NCBI GenBank assembly: GCA_016235045.1
Contig: JACRME010000004.1
Location: 310,001-374,000 of the forward strand
Length of the DNA stretch: 64,000 nt
Direction of reading: 5' to 3'
Source of the DNA: Nitrosomonadales bacterium
GTDB lineage: Bacteria > Pseudomonadota > Gammaproteobacteria > Burkholderiales > Gallionellaceae
Shown here: positions 55,497 to 64,000 of the stretch, piece by piece
Position numbering within the stretch: the stretch's first letter is position 1
How the letters are laid out: each line of letters begins with the position of its first letter
Notes under the pieces: generated by a model
The model's input: only the letters and a program-made list of their open reading frames with translations
Told to the model about the DNA's origin: nothing
Databases searched by the model: none
Made by a program: the position numbers and the translations under genes

Positions 55497-56873
55497 ATGC
55501 GAAGCCTGTTACCCCTGCAACTCGCGGTCGTCATCGCGCTTTGTGCCTGGCTCTGGATCAGGACCACAGCCGTCGATCCCCTGCCGGACTGGCATCAGGG
55601 CGAACTGGTTGTGATTGTTCCGCCCGCCGAGATGGAAACCGAGAACGCTTTCGAAACGGAGTTGGCCGAACTGTTCGCCCAGCAATTGCAGGTCAGGGTG
55701 ACGCTCGTCCCGCTGCCGGTTGATGAGGCGCTGCCCTCGCTGGCGGCCCACCGGGCGCATCTGGCAACCACCGCGCGCAGCACCAACGACTATGCGGTGC
55801 GTTTCAGCAAGGCATACCAGTCGCTGGACGAACTCGTGATCTGCCACGGCGCCACCCCGGACGACATCGACAACCTCGCCAGCCGGGATCTGGTGGTCGC
55901 TGCCGGCTCGCCGCAGGAAATCGCCCTGCGCGCGGTTCAGCGCGAACACAACCGGCTGCGCTGGAAATCGCGCAGCGAGACGTCTTCGGTCGAGTTGCTG
56001 GAGGAAGTTGCCGACGGCAAGCTGGACTGCACGGTGGCCAACGACGAGCAACTTGCCACCGCGCGAAACTTCTATCCGGAGCTGGGCATCGCGCTGGATA
56101 TCGACTCCCCTTCCGACATGTCCTGGGCTTTTGCCAACGACGGCGATGCGCAATTGTTCGACGAAGCGCAACTGTTCTTCACCCATATCAAACAGGATGG
56201 CACGTTGCGCCGTCTGCTGGATCGCTACTACGGCTACAACGAGCGGCTGAATGCGGTGAATGCCGAAGCCTTCATTTCGCAAACGCGCTCGCTGCTGCCG
56301 CGCTACCGGCGCTGGTTCGAGGAGGCCGCCGACCTTACCGGGATCGACTGGAAGCTGCTCGCCGCACTGGCCTATCAGGAATCGCATTGGGATCCGAACG
56401 CCACCTCCTACACCAACGTGCGCGGCATGATGATGCTGACCGAGGAAACCGCCGACCGCATGGGCGTGGAGAACCGTCTCGACGCGCACACCAGCATTCT
56501 TGCCGGGGCGCGCTACCTGCAGTTGCTCAAGGAACAATTGCCGCTGCGCATGAACGAAGACGACAGGCTATGGATGGCGCTGGCCGCCTATAACCAGGGC
56601 ATGGGGCATCTGGAAGATGCGCGCATCCTGGCCACCCAGTCGGGGCTGAATCCCGACCTGTGGTCGGACGTCAAGCGCATGATGCCGTTGCTTTCGCGCC
56701 CGTCCTTTTACAAGAAGACCAAACGCGGCAAGGCGCGCGGCGGCGAGGCGGTGATCCTGGTCGAGACGGTGCGCCTGTATCACGACATGCTGAAACGGCT
56801 GGAAGCGCAGAACTCGCTCTCTCAACTGCCGCCCATTCTGAAACGCAGCTTCGTCGGCAGTCTCATCAGATAA
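55497..56873 (+). CDS. mltF: Membrane-bound lytic murein transglycosylase F
   Basis: N-terminal solute-binding-like domain followed by WKLLAALAYQESHWDPNATSYTNVRGMMMLTEETADRMGVENRLD SLT motif. Confidence 0.94.
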   Translation: MRSLLPLQLAVVIALCAWLWIRTTAVDPLPDWHQGELVVIVPPAEMETENAFETELAELFAQQLQVRVTLVPLPVDEALPSLAAHRAHLATTARSTNDYAVRFSKAYQSLDELVICHGATPDDIDNLASRDLVVAAGSPQEIALRAVQREHNRLRWKSRSETSSVELLEEVADGKLDCTVANDEQLATARNFYPELGIALDIDSPSDMSWAFANDGDAQLFDEAQLFFTHIKQDGTLRRLLDRYYGYNERLNAVNAEAFISQTRSLLPRYRRWFEEAADLTGIDWKLLAALAYQESHWDPNATSYTNVRGMMMLTEETADRMGVENRLDAHTSILAGARYLQLLKEQLPLRMNEDDRLWMALAAYNQGMGHLEDARILATQSGLNPDLWSDVKRMMPLLSRPSFYKKTKRGKARGGEAVILVETVRLYHDMLKRLEAQNSLSQLPPILKRSFVGSLIR

Positions 56874-57040
56874 ACCCGGGGAAACGCCGAACTCCGCCGG
56901 TGAACGACTTGTTCGGTGTTTCCCTCTTCATGAGGCAATTCTTGTAGGAGCCTGGCTTGCCGGGCGATTTCCCGCATAAACCTTTTCGCGCAACAAGTTG
57001 CGCTCTACGGGCAGGCAGGGAAGTTGGTGAAATATCCGGG

Positions 57041-57829
57041 CTAGCGCCGTTGCGCCAGCAGGAAACGATTGAGCTCCAGCGCTATCGCCGCCGGGCCGAA
57101 CCGCGGGCTGATCGCCAGCAACTTGTTAAGCAGCCCCGGCACCACCACCGCGCTTCCGCGCTGCAGCCCCTGAAATCCGGCATGCGCCACCTCGCGCGCT
57201 TCCATCGGCTTCGACCAATGGAACAGCAAGGTCTTTCCGGCCTTGGCGGTTTGCTCGAATTCGGTATGCGTCGCCCCCGGGCACAAGGTGGTGACGGTGA
57301 CGCCGCTGCCGCGCAATTCGCGGCGGATGGCGCGCGAGAACGACAACACATAGCTCTTGCTCGCGTAGTACACCGCCATGCCCGGCCCGCCGGGCTGGAA
57401 TCCGGCCAGCGACGAAACGTTGAGGATCTTGCCGCGCTTCCTGGCGATCATGCCGGGCAGGGCATGGCGCGTGAGCAAAGTCAGCGCCGAGATATTGAGA
57501 TGGAGCATGCGTTCGATGATCTCCGGATCCTCCGTGGCCAGATCGCCGGAATCGCCGACGCCGGCGTTATTCACCAGCACGTCGACATCCGGCGTAATCG
57601 CGCCGATCGCCTTCCACAATGCCTCCGCCGCCTGCGGCTGCGCAATATCTATCTGGATGACGTGCGCCTTGACGCCGTACATCCTGACCAGGTCGTCGGC
57701 CAGCTTCTGCAGGCGCTCGGCCCGGCGCGCCGTCAGGATCAACTCGTAACCATAGGCCGCAAACAACGGCGCCAGCTCCATGCCGATGCCGCTGGATGCC
57801 CCGGTGATGACTGCGGTTTTTCTGTACAT
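57041..57829 (-). CDS. Short-chain dehydrogenase/reductase
   Basis: AVITGASSGIGMELAPLFAAYGYELILTARRAERL; NNAGVGDSGDL; YYASKSYVLSFSRAI. Confidence 0.94.
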   Translation of the reverse strand: MYRKTAVITGASSGIGMELAPLFAAYGYELILTARRAERLQKLADDLVRMYGVKAHVIQIDIAQPQAAEALWKAIGAITPDVDVLVNNAGVGDSGDLATEDPEIIERMLHLNISALTLLTRHALPGMIARKRGKILNVSSLAGFQPGGPGMAVYYASKSYVLSFSRAIRRELRGSGVTVTTLCPGATHTEFEQTAKAGKTLLFHWSKPMEAREVAHAGFQGLQRGSAVVVPGLLNKLLAISPRFGPAAIALELNRFLLAQRR

Positions 57830-57845
57830 TTATTTGCCTCCACCG

Positions 57846-58808
57846 CTACTTTATTCGCGGCATATAGGTTTGCCTTGCCCAGGCAACCGTCGCCTGCGCC
57901 GCCTCGTCCGCCTCGACCGGATGTATATTAAACGTAGCACGAAAACGGCTGTCGTCGACGACAAAAGGTTCGTCCCACTGATAGGCCATTTCCTTGATCT
58001 CGCGCACCATGGGCACCGCCAGTCCCAGCGCGTTGAGCAGCCAGCGCGGCATTTCGTTCAGCGGAATCTCGTGCCCCAGCGCCGCGGCAAAGCGCTGCGT
58101 CATTTCACGCGTGGGAACGGCGGGCTGGCAGGGCAGCATCCACAACGGCGCGCTGACCAGCGTGCTTTCCTCCGCACATCCCAGCGTCGCCAGGCCCTGC
58201 GCGACGTCGGGAATATAGTGGTAAGTGTGGGCTGTGCCGGCATTCACCGGCGACATCCCCGCTTTGCCCGCCAGCACCGGTTTCCAGAAATAATCGCCAA
58301 AAAAGGTTAGTCTGCCGCCCGGCCCGTAAAAGTCCGCGGCGCGTCCGCACACCGCACGCACATTGCCCTGACGCTGCATCTCGAACAGGCGCTCGGCGAC
58401 GAGGGCGCGTATCTCGCCTTTCCTGCTGCACGGATTGGGCCGGGTATCTTCATTCATCGGCCGGCCGCCGGTGCGTCCCAGCATGTAAAGGTTATCCAGC
58501 ACCACCAGCCGCGCACCGATGCCGCCCGCCGCCGAGATCAGGTTGCCCATGTAGCGCGGCAGCAGCGTCGACCACAAGTTGGTGGAATAGGCCGGATTCA
58601 TGCAGTGATACACCACCGCTGCGCCCGCGCAGGCGGCCTGGCAGAAGCGTGCGTCGCCCGCGTCGCCCTGCATCAGTTCCGCTCCCGCCGCGACGACGCC
58701 CGCGCCGCGCCTGACCACGCGCACGCGTTTGCCCTTTTTCAACAAGGCTTGCGCCAGCGGTGCGCCGACTTGACCCGCCCCGAAAATCACGTGCAGTTCC
58801 TGTTCCAT
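57846..58808 (-). CDS. NAD-dependent epimerase/dehydratase-family protein
   Basis: HVIFGAGQVGAPLAQALLKKGKRVRVVRRG Rossmann motif and extended-SDR body. Confidence 0.85.
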   Translation of the reverse strand: MEQELHVIFGAGQVGAPLAQALLKKGKRVRVVRRGAGVVAAGAELMQGDAGDARFCQAACAGAAVVYHCMNPAYSTNLWSTLLPRYMGNLISAAGGIGARLVVLDNLYMLGRTGGRPMNEDTRPNPCSRKGEIRALVAERLFEMQRQGNVRAVCGRAADFYGPGGRLTFFGDYFWKPVLAGKAGMSPVNAGTAHTYHYIPDVAQGLATLGCAEESTLVSAPLWMLPCQPAVPTREMTQRFAAALGHEIPLNEMPRWLLNALGLAVPMVREIKEMAYQWDEPFVVDDSRFRATFNIHPVEADEAAQATVAWARQTYMPRIK

Positions 58809-59002
58809 TCATTGCTCCTTGGGGCTGAAAGACCAGACAAGCCCAAACCGGTCGCGAGTCGTCGCGGAAAAAACCGATAGATCGCTGCGTTCAGGGAAGG
58901 TTTCGCTGGAGGCTACCGCCTCTTCCGTGCGTATTCGCGGCTCAATTCGTCTGTCTGGAAAGCTTGAAGACGAACCAGCACCGGAAATATTGCATGCCCG
59001 GC

Positions 59003-59743
59003 TCACATCTGCCGGAACAGGTGCGCATAGCTTCTGCTCACCGCGACCTTCTCCGGCCTGTCGCGCAGGGTGAGGGTGACCTTGCCCAGCAGGTCGTGAT
59101 GGGCCGAGACGACCTGCTTCGCGTTCACCATTGTTCCGCGATGCACCTGCCAGAACGAATCGGGATCGAGCTGCGCGATCAAGTCCTTGAGCGGGGTGCG
59201 CAGCAGCAACTCGGCGTCGCGCGTCAGCACGGTGGTGTATTTGTCGGCGGACCGGAAGTAGCACACCTCCTCCACCGCCACCATGCGCACGCTCTGCCCG
59301 ACCTGGATGCGCAGCCAGCGCAATGGCTCCGGCTTGCCCTGCGTCGCAAGCAATTGCTGCAGCCGCACCAGCAGCGCGTCCGGCGCAACTTCGCTGCGCT
59401 GCTTCAAGCGTTCCACACAACGCGCAAGCCGTTCGTCCGATACCGGCTTCAGCAAATAATCAGCCGCCGCCTGCTCGAAGGCCTGCACCGCGTGGTCGTC
59501 GAACGCGGTGACAAATACGACGCGGCAATCGGCCGCCGCGGCGCGCGCCGCATCCAGCCCGCTCTGCCCCGGCATGCGGATATCGAGAAAGGCGATGTCG
59601 GGCCTGATCTCTTCCAGCGCGTTTGCCGCGGCCATTCCGTCATGCAACACGGCGGCAATCTGCAGTTCCGGCCACAGTTTCGCCAGCCTGCGCCGCAGGT
59701 CGTCGGCAAGATGCTGCTCGTCGTCGGCGATGATGGCTTTCAT
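59003..59743 (-). CDS. LytTR-family response regulator
   Basis: MKAIIADDEQHLADDLRRRLAKLWPEL...IAFLDIRMPGQSGLDAARA...FVTAFDDHAVQAFEQAAADYLLKPV and LytTR EEVCYFRSADKYTTVLT / FWQVHRGTMVN. Confidence 0.94.
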   Translation of the reverse strand: MKAIIADDEQHLADDLRRRLAKLWPELQIAAVLHDGMAAANALEEIRPDIAFLDIRMPGQSGLDAARAAAADCRVVFVTAFDDHAVQAFEQAAADYLLKPVSDERLARCVERLKQRSEVAPDALLVRLQQLLATQGKPEPLRWLRIQVGQSVRMVAVEEVCYFRSADKYTTVLTRDAELLLRTPLKDLIAQLDPDSFWQVHRGTMVNAKQVVSAHHDLLGKVTLTLRDRPEKVAVSRSYAHLFRQM

Positions 59744-60717
59744 TTCGGCAACTCCAGTCTGGCGCAAACGCCGCCGCCCGCCCGGTTCTCCAGGGCGAGC
59801 CTGCCCGCGCTGCCGAACAAGGTCGCCAACCGCGCGCGCACGTTTGCCAGCCCCGCCCCGCCGCCTTCGTCGCCGATCAGGCCGACACCGCTGTCGCACA
59901 CCTCTATGCCCAGGCTGCCGCTTCCGCTCTCCACGTGGACGACGATCTCGCCGCCGCCGATCTTCGGCTCGATGCCGTGGCGCACCGCGTTCTCGACCAG
60001 CGGTTGCAGCAGCATCGGCGGAAAGACCGTCAGGCGGGCGTCCTCAGGCGCTTCGATGCGCCAGCGCAAGCGCTCGCCGAAACGAATCTTCAATATCTGC
60101 AAATAGTTCTCCAGCATGTCCAGCTCGTCGCCCAGCGTGGCCTTGTCGCTGCGCGCGCGCACCAGCGCCACGCGCAGCCAGTCGTTCAAGCGCTCCAACA
60201 GCTTCTTCGCCAGCAGCGGATCAGTATCGATCAGGCTGCCGACATTGGCCAGCGTGTTGAACAGGAAATGCGGCTCGATCTGCGCCTGCAACAGCTTCAG
60301 GTTGGCTTCGATCTCCCTCTTTTCGCTTTCGCTCTGATCCGCCTGTCGTTGTTGCCTTTCCGTCTCGATGCGTTCGGACAGCAGGAAGGTAATCACCCCG
60401 ATGAAGCCGAAGAACAGGCCCAGCGCCATCGTCGACCCTGCATACGGGTCGCTCCAGTTTCCTTTCCCGGTGATGGCAAACGCCAGCGACAGACCGATGG
60501 CCACGCTGGCGGGCAGACTGATGCTGAGTATCACCGTGCGCCGGAGATAATCCTTCACATAATGGGCGATCCCCACATTGATGGTCATCACCGAAAAGCC
60601 GATGCATTGCGAATAGACGAACTGGTGCCAGAACGGCGACATGAACAGGTTCAGCACAGCCGCAATCGCCGTGTTGAACACGAAGGTTGAAGCGACGTAG
60701 ACGAGTATTTTCTTCAT
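59740..60717 (-). CDS. LytS/YehU-type sensor histidine kinase
   Basis: LLQAQIEPHFLFNTLANVGSLIDTDP and PPMLLQPLVENAVRHGIEPK; ATGA overlap with LytTR regulator start. Confidence 0.93.
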   Translation of the reverse strand: MKKILVYVASTFVFNTAIAAVLNLFMSPFWHQFVYSQCIGFSVMTINVGIAHYVKDYLRRTVILSISLPASVAIGLSLAFAITGKGNWSDPYAGSTMALGLFFGFIGVITFLLSERIETERQQRQADQSESEKREIEANLKLLQAQIEPHFLFNTLANVGSLIDTDPLLAKKLLERLNDWLRVALVRARSDKATLGDELDMLENYLQILKIRFGERLRWRIEAPEDARLTVFPPMLLQPLVENAVRHGIEPKIGGGEIVVHVESGSGSLGIEVCDSGVGLIGDEGGGAGLANVRARLATLFGSAGRLALENRAGGGVCARLELPK

Positions 60718-60738
60718 GGAAAAATTACCCCTCCGCAT

Positions 60739-61977
60739 TTATGGCAGCGCAATCTTCGCCCCGGCGGTCATGCTGCGCGCGAACAGCGCCGAGGACTCCT
60801 GCCTGGCGTTGCCGACGGGCAGCACCGCCAGGGCATAGATGCTGAGGTGCGGATTTATTGTCGTTTCGCCGTAGGCCGCCAGCTCATTGCCGTTGTCGGT
60901 GAGGTTGCGCGTGTACATCAACCGCCAGTACCCCGCCTCGCTCATCATGTTGGCCTGCCACACGGCATGGAAGTAATCGCGGCCCAGCAGGCGCGGCATC
61001 AACCCCAGCGGCAACCCGAACTGGGTGGTCGCTCGCTCGAAATAGGCACGCTCTTCCGCTTGCGTGTAGCCGTGGCCGTCGTGCAGATATTCCAGCATCA
61101 GAGACTGGCCGTTCTCGAAGGTGTACGACGAGCCGAGCAAGGTGGCGCTGCGGCGCGGCGAAGGCGATTGCACGGCATAGGGCAGCGCCGCATCGGCGGG
61201 CGACTGCAACACCACCGGCAGTACCGACGACCCAAACTCGCCATACAGCATCAATTCGTCGCTCACCGTGTACTGGCCGTGCGCGCCGTAGAACGCGCCG
61301 AGTTGCGGCGCTTTCGCGGCGACTACGCCATACGCCAGCGCATCGTCGCGCCGGTCGAGCTTCAGCAGCCAACTATTGCGCCAGGCATCCGGCTGTACTG
61401 CGCCGTAGCCGGAACGCACGACGCGCACCAGGTGCGCGCTGTTCTGCATGTCCGGCGTCCACGAAACTTTCATTACATCCATGCCGACCAGTTCGCGCAT
61501 GGGATCGGTGCGTCCATTGTCGAAATAGAACGGGCTGGACGGCGAGCGGAACTGACCCGCGCCCCAGTTCAGCACATCGCGCCCGGCGGCGACATTCAAA
61601 CTTTCCGCCGCGCGCACCCGCACCTGCCACAGGCTGAAATAGCCCTCGCTGCGCGATTGCTTGCCAAAAGCATTGCGCATCTTTCGCGTCGAACCGATGG
61701 CCCGTGCCGTCAGGCGCACAATTTCGTTCTCGGCCTTGAAGTTAAAACGCAGTTCCGCAACATCGCTGCGCTGCGGCAACCGCGCAATCTGGTTGTACGG
61801 ATTCAGCACGCTGTCGTCGCGCAGCCTCATGCTGTTGGCGTAACCGTAAAGCGTACCGTCCCAGGAGGTTTGCCAGCCGGATTCGTTACCACAAACATCC
61901 GTAGCACCAAATGCAAACAGTGCTGTGAGCAGCACAAAGACGGCATTGCCGACATTTCCATCCCACGATAATCGCAT
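60739..61977 (-). CDS. Outer-membrane beta-barrel-like protein
   Basis: Signal-like N-terminus; alternating beta-strand-like sequence (WQTSWDGTLYGYANSMRLRDDSV...); gene neighbourhood with a LolA-like protein. Confidence 0.6.
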   Translation of the reverse strand: MRLSWDGNVGNAVFVLLTALFAFGATDVCGNESGWQTSWDGTLYGYANSMRLRDDSVLNPYNQIARLPQRSDVAELRFNFKAENEIVRLTARAIGSTRKMRNAFGKQSRSEGYFSLWQVRVRAAESLNVAAGRDVLNWGAGQFRSPSSPFYFDNGRTDPMRELVGMDVMKVSWTPDMQNSAHLVRVVRSGYGAVQPDAWRNSWLLKLDRRDDALAYGVVAAKAPQLGAFYGAHGQYTVSDELMLYGEFGSSVLPVVLQSPADAALPYAVQSPSPRRSATLLGSSYTFENGQSLMLEYLHDGHGYTQAEERAYFERATTQFGLPLGLMPRLLGRDYFHAVWQANMMSEAGYWRLMYTRNLTDNGNELAAYGETTINPHLSIYALAVLPVGNARQESSALFARSMTAGAKIALP

Positions 61978-62061
61978 CTTGAATCCCAACAGTTCATGGT
62001 TCTTCACTGGAGCGCCGACGGCACGGCTGACCTCAGGCCGACGAGGACGTCGGCGCTCCCA

Positions 62062-62793
62062 CTATTGCATCTGCCCCAGATCGAATTCCGACGCGGCAAT
62101 CTTCTTCACTTTCACCGTGCCGAACTCCATCGTCGTCTCGGCGTCGATCAGCGCATCGCGGATGGTCATCCGGCTGATGAAGGGAATGCGTTTCCCCTCA
62201 TGTTCGATGGTGTTGCCGTAGTCGAAGGTCGCGGTCTTGAGCAGCTTGCCGCTCACCGAGTAAAACTCGGCCTTGACGCCCACCACACGCTGCAGGGAAA
62301 CCCAGTAGCGAATCTTGTCGTAAGTCGCGCGCTTGTGCTTCGCACTAAGGTCGAGCACGTAGCAGGACTCGCCATCGATTGTTTCGGTGCCCGCCATGAC
62401 TGCCTCGTAATCGCCCGCATAGTTGGTCGCCGCGATGTCGCCGTTGGCAGCCTGCCCGCTCATGCGCTGGCGCGGCGAAATGGGGATGGGCTTGGACAGG
62501 CCGGGGCGCGTCATCCACATGCTGCGCTCCACCTGCAAAATCTTCGACCCCTTGAAGCGCACCGGCTCCTGCGTCTCGGCCACGCTTGAGTCGTCCACCG
62601 CCTTCACCAGGATGCGTTGCGGCTCGTCTTTCTTTTCGCCGTCGCGCGATTGCAGCCTGATTTCCCACACGATGCCGGGCAGACCGCCGCCGCGTGCCTG
62701 GTCGGAATCTTTGAGGATGCTGTGCGCGTCCGGTGCAGCAAAACTGGCCATGCTCCACAACGATAAAACGAAAATCTTCGATAGAGTGTTCAT
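62062..62793 (-). CDS. Outer-membrane lipoprotein-sorting (LolA-like) protein
   Basis: DAHSILKDSDQARGGGLPGIVWEIRLQSRDGEKKDE...GDYEAVMAGTETIDGESCYVLDLSAKHKRATYDKIRYWV. Confidence 0.8.
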   Translation of the reverse strand: MNTLSKIFVLSLWSMASFAAPDAHSILKDSDQARGGGLPGIVWEIRLQSRDGEKKDEPQRILVKAVDDSSVAETQEPVRFKGSKILQVERSMWMTRPGLSKPIPISPRQRMSGQAANGDIAATNYAGDYEAVMAGTETIDGESCYVLDLSAKHKRATYDKIRYWVSLQRVVGVKAEFYSVSGKLLKTATFDYGNTIEHEGKRIPFISRMTIRDALIDAETTMEFGTVKVKKIAASEFDLGQMQ

Positions 62794-62800
62794 ATTTTCC

Positions 62801-62940
62801 TCAGGTTAAGCTGCCGAATCGGTCGGCTCGCATAGTTGCCATTTTGCACAACAGGGAGACCAGCACGCCCATGCCGACAATTGCTCCCATCCGTTTCATG
62901 GAAGAGAACAGGCTGGTTGCCAGCACCAGCGCTTGCGGCG
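62801..62940 (-). pseudogene. C-terminal remnant of an RND/MMPL-family transporter
   Basis: Reverse strand reads PQALVLATSLFSSMKRMGAIVGMGVLVSLLCKMATMRADRFGSLT*, resembling the last two TM helices of RND/MMPL exporters. Confidence 0.5.
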
Positions 62941-62980
62941 TCAAGCGAGCTTGACGTGGAATTGACACTCGGCGCTCCCA

Positions 62981-64000
62981 TCAAACATGCCCCAGCGCAT
63001 CGATGATGTCTTTCTTTGCCGCGCGCCGCGCGGGCATATACGCCGCCAGCGTCCCCACCGCGCCAATCAGGAAAAAGGTGAAGATAATGCGCTCGACATC
63101 CAGGTCGACCAGCAACGGCATCGGGCTGACGCTGTTGGGCGGTATGTAGAAGATGTTTGCATGATTGACGCCCAAGCGCACCAGCAACGCAAGTACCAGT
63201 CCGGCGACGCAGCCGATCAGGGTCAGCAGCATGGACTCGGCCGCAAACAGGCGCACCACACCGCTGTGCTTCAGACCGATGGCGCGCAGGGTGCCGATCT
63301 CGCGTGTGCGTTCCACCACCGTCATGCCCATCGAATTCGCCACGCTGATCACCACCACCGTCAGCACGATGGAAAAGATGAAACCGAACATCATGTCGAA
63401 CATGCCATGCGCCTGATTGTAAAAATCGGACAGTTCCTGCCAGGTCTTGATCTCGACATCGAAGCCGGCGGCAATCAATTTTTTCATTAAATGGTCGCGC
63501 ATCGCTTCCGTTTGCTGCACATCGTCCAGCAGGACGATCATACGATCGGCACGACCTTCGGCATCCAGCAGGGTTCGCGCCAAAGTCAGCGATACGAATG
63601 CAAACTTGTCGTTGCTGCGCGCATTGCCGGTGTTGAATGTGTTCCCTACAGTAACGTCCAGTGAATTGGCCTGACCGCTCAGGGTATTCACCAGCATCTG
63701 GGCCTGGCTGCCCAAACTGAAGCGAAGCATTTCGACCAGACCTTCGCTCAGTCCCACTGCATCGGGGTGCGCCGGATCGAGTTTCTGCTTTACCAGGTTG
63801 CCATACCCGTGATTCATTTCAAAATCGGTCAGCACATTCTTCTGCAAACGTTCCATGGCGGCCGGCTCGATCCCCTCGGCGATGAAAATGGTACTTACGC
63901 GTCCGTTGCTGACCAGCCCGCTCATTGCCAGACGCGGCGAGATCAGCTCGACGTGCTTTTCATCCTTCAATAGTTTGGTGATCGCCTCGACTTCCGCAGC
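62981..64000 (-). CDS. ABC transporter permease (FtsX/MacB-like), 5' end beyond window
   Basis: TVVVISVANSMGMTVVERTREIGTLRAIGLKHSGVVRLFAAESMLLTLIGCVAGLVLALLVRLGVN; AAYMPARRAAKKDIIDALGHV C-terminus; frame stays open to 64000. Confidence 0.9.
   Translation of the reverse strand, partial: AAEVEAITKLLKDEKHVELISPRLAMSGLVSNGRVSTIFIAEGIEPAAMERLQKNVLTDFEMNHGYGNLVKQKLDPAHPDAVGLSEGLVEMLRFSLGSQAQMLVNTLSGQANSLDVTVGNTFNTGNARSNDKFAFVSLTLARTLLDAEGRADRMIVLLDDVQQTEAMRDHLMKKLIAAGFDVEIKTWQELSDFYNQAHGMFDMMFGFIFSIVLTVVVISVANSMGMTVVERTREIGTLRAIGLKHSGVVRLFAAESMLLTLIGCVAGLVLALLVRLGVNHANIFYIPPNSVSPMPLLVDLDVERIIFTFFLIGAVGTLAAYMPARRAAKKDIIDALGHV

Overview
High-GC, densely coding chromosomal window. The gene content (beta-proteobacterial style, possibly a Gallionellaceae-like lithotroph) is an inference only; there is no taxonomic marker. 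Most genes are on the minus strand. Main blocks: (1) 0-5.7 kb, a GGDEF fragment, a HisKA_3-type kinase, and a FixJ-like regulator with a large multi-PAS kinase. (2) 6.1-21.1 kb, a ~15 kb run of secreted proteins: a cytochrome c/periplasmic-binding fusion, SCO1/SenC, an S8 protease with Ig-like repeats, a lipoprotein-like protein, three multicopper-oxidase (MCO)-like paralogs and a 1726-aa beta-helix protein. The three MCO-like proteins carry incomplete, partly complementary copper motifs. This is the best candidate for an undescribed system. (3) 21.4-32.7 kb, an exopolysaccharide cluster with a sulfotransferase and an APS kinase. (4) 33.0-33.8 kb, a RAYT transposase flanked by REP elements and gene remnants. 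(5) 33.8-41.3 kb, a hydrogenase-4-like membrane complex whose large subunit lacks visible NiFe ligands. (6) A CBS-PAS-GGDEF-EAL protein, and dnaE carrying an apparent in-frame palindromic insertion. (7) 50.3-54.4 kb, a decayed VCBS/metalloprotease gene invaded by palindromic repeats and a frameshifted Y1 transposase element. (8) 54.5-64 kb, a diheme cytochrome, tRNA-Ser(CGA), mltF, an SDR, an epimerase, a LytS/LytTR pair and an outer-membrane/LolA-like/ABC permease block with an RND tail remnant. Several palindromic repeat families are scattered through the window, some inside reading frames. All calls come from reading the sequence and supplied translations; no database searches were run.
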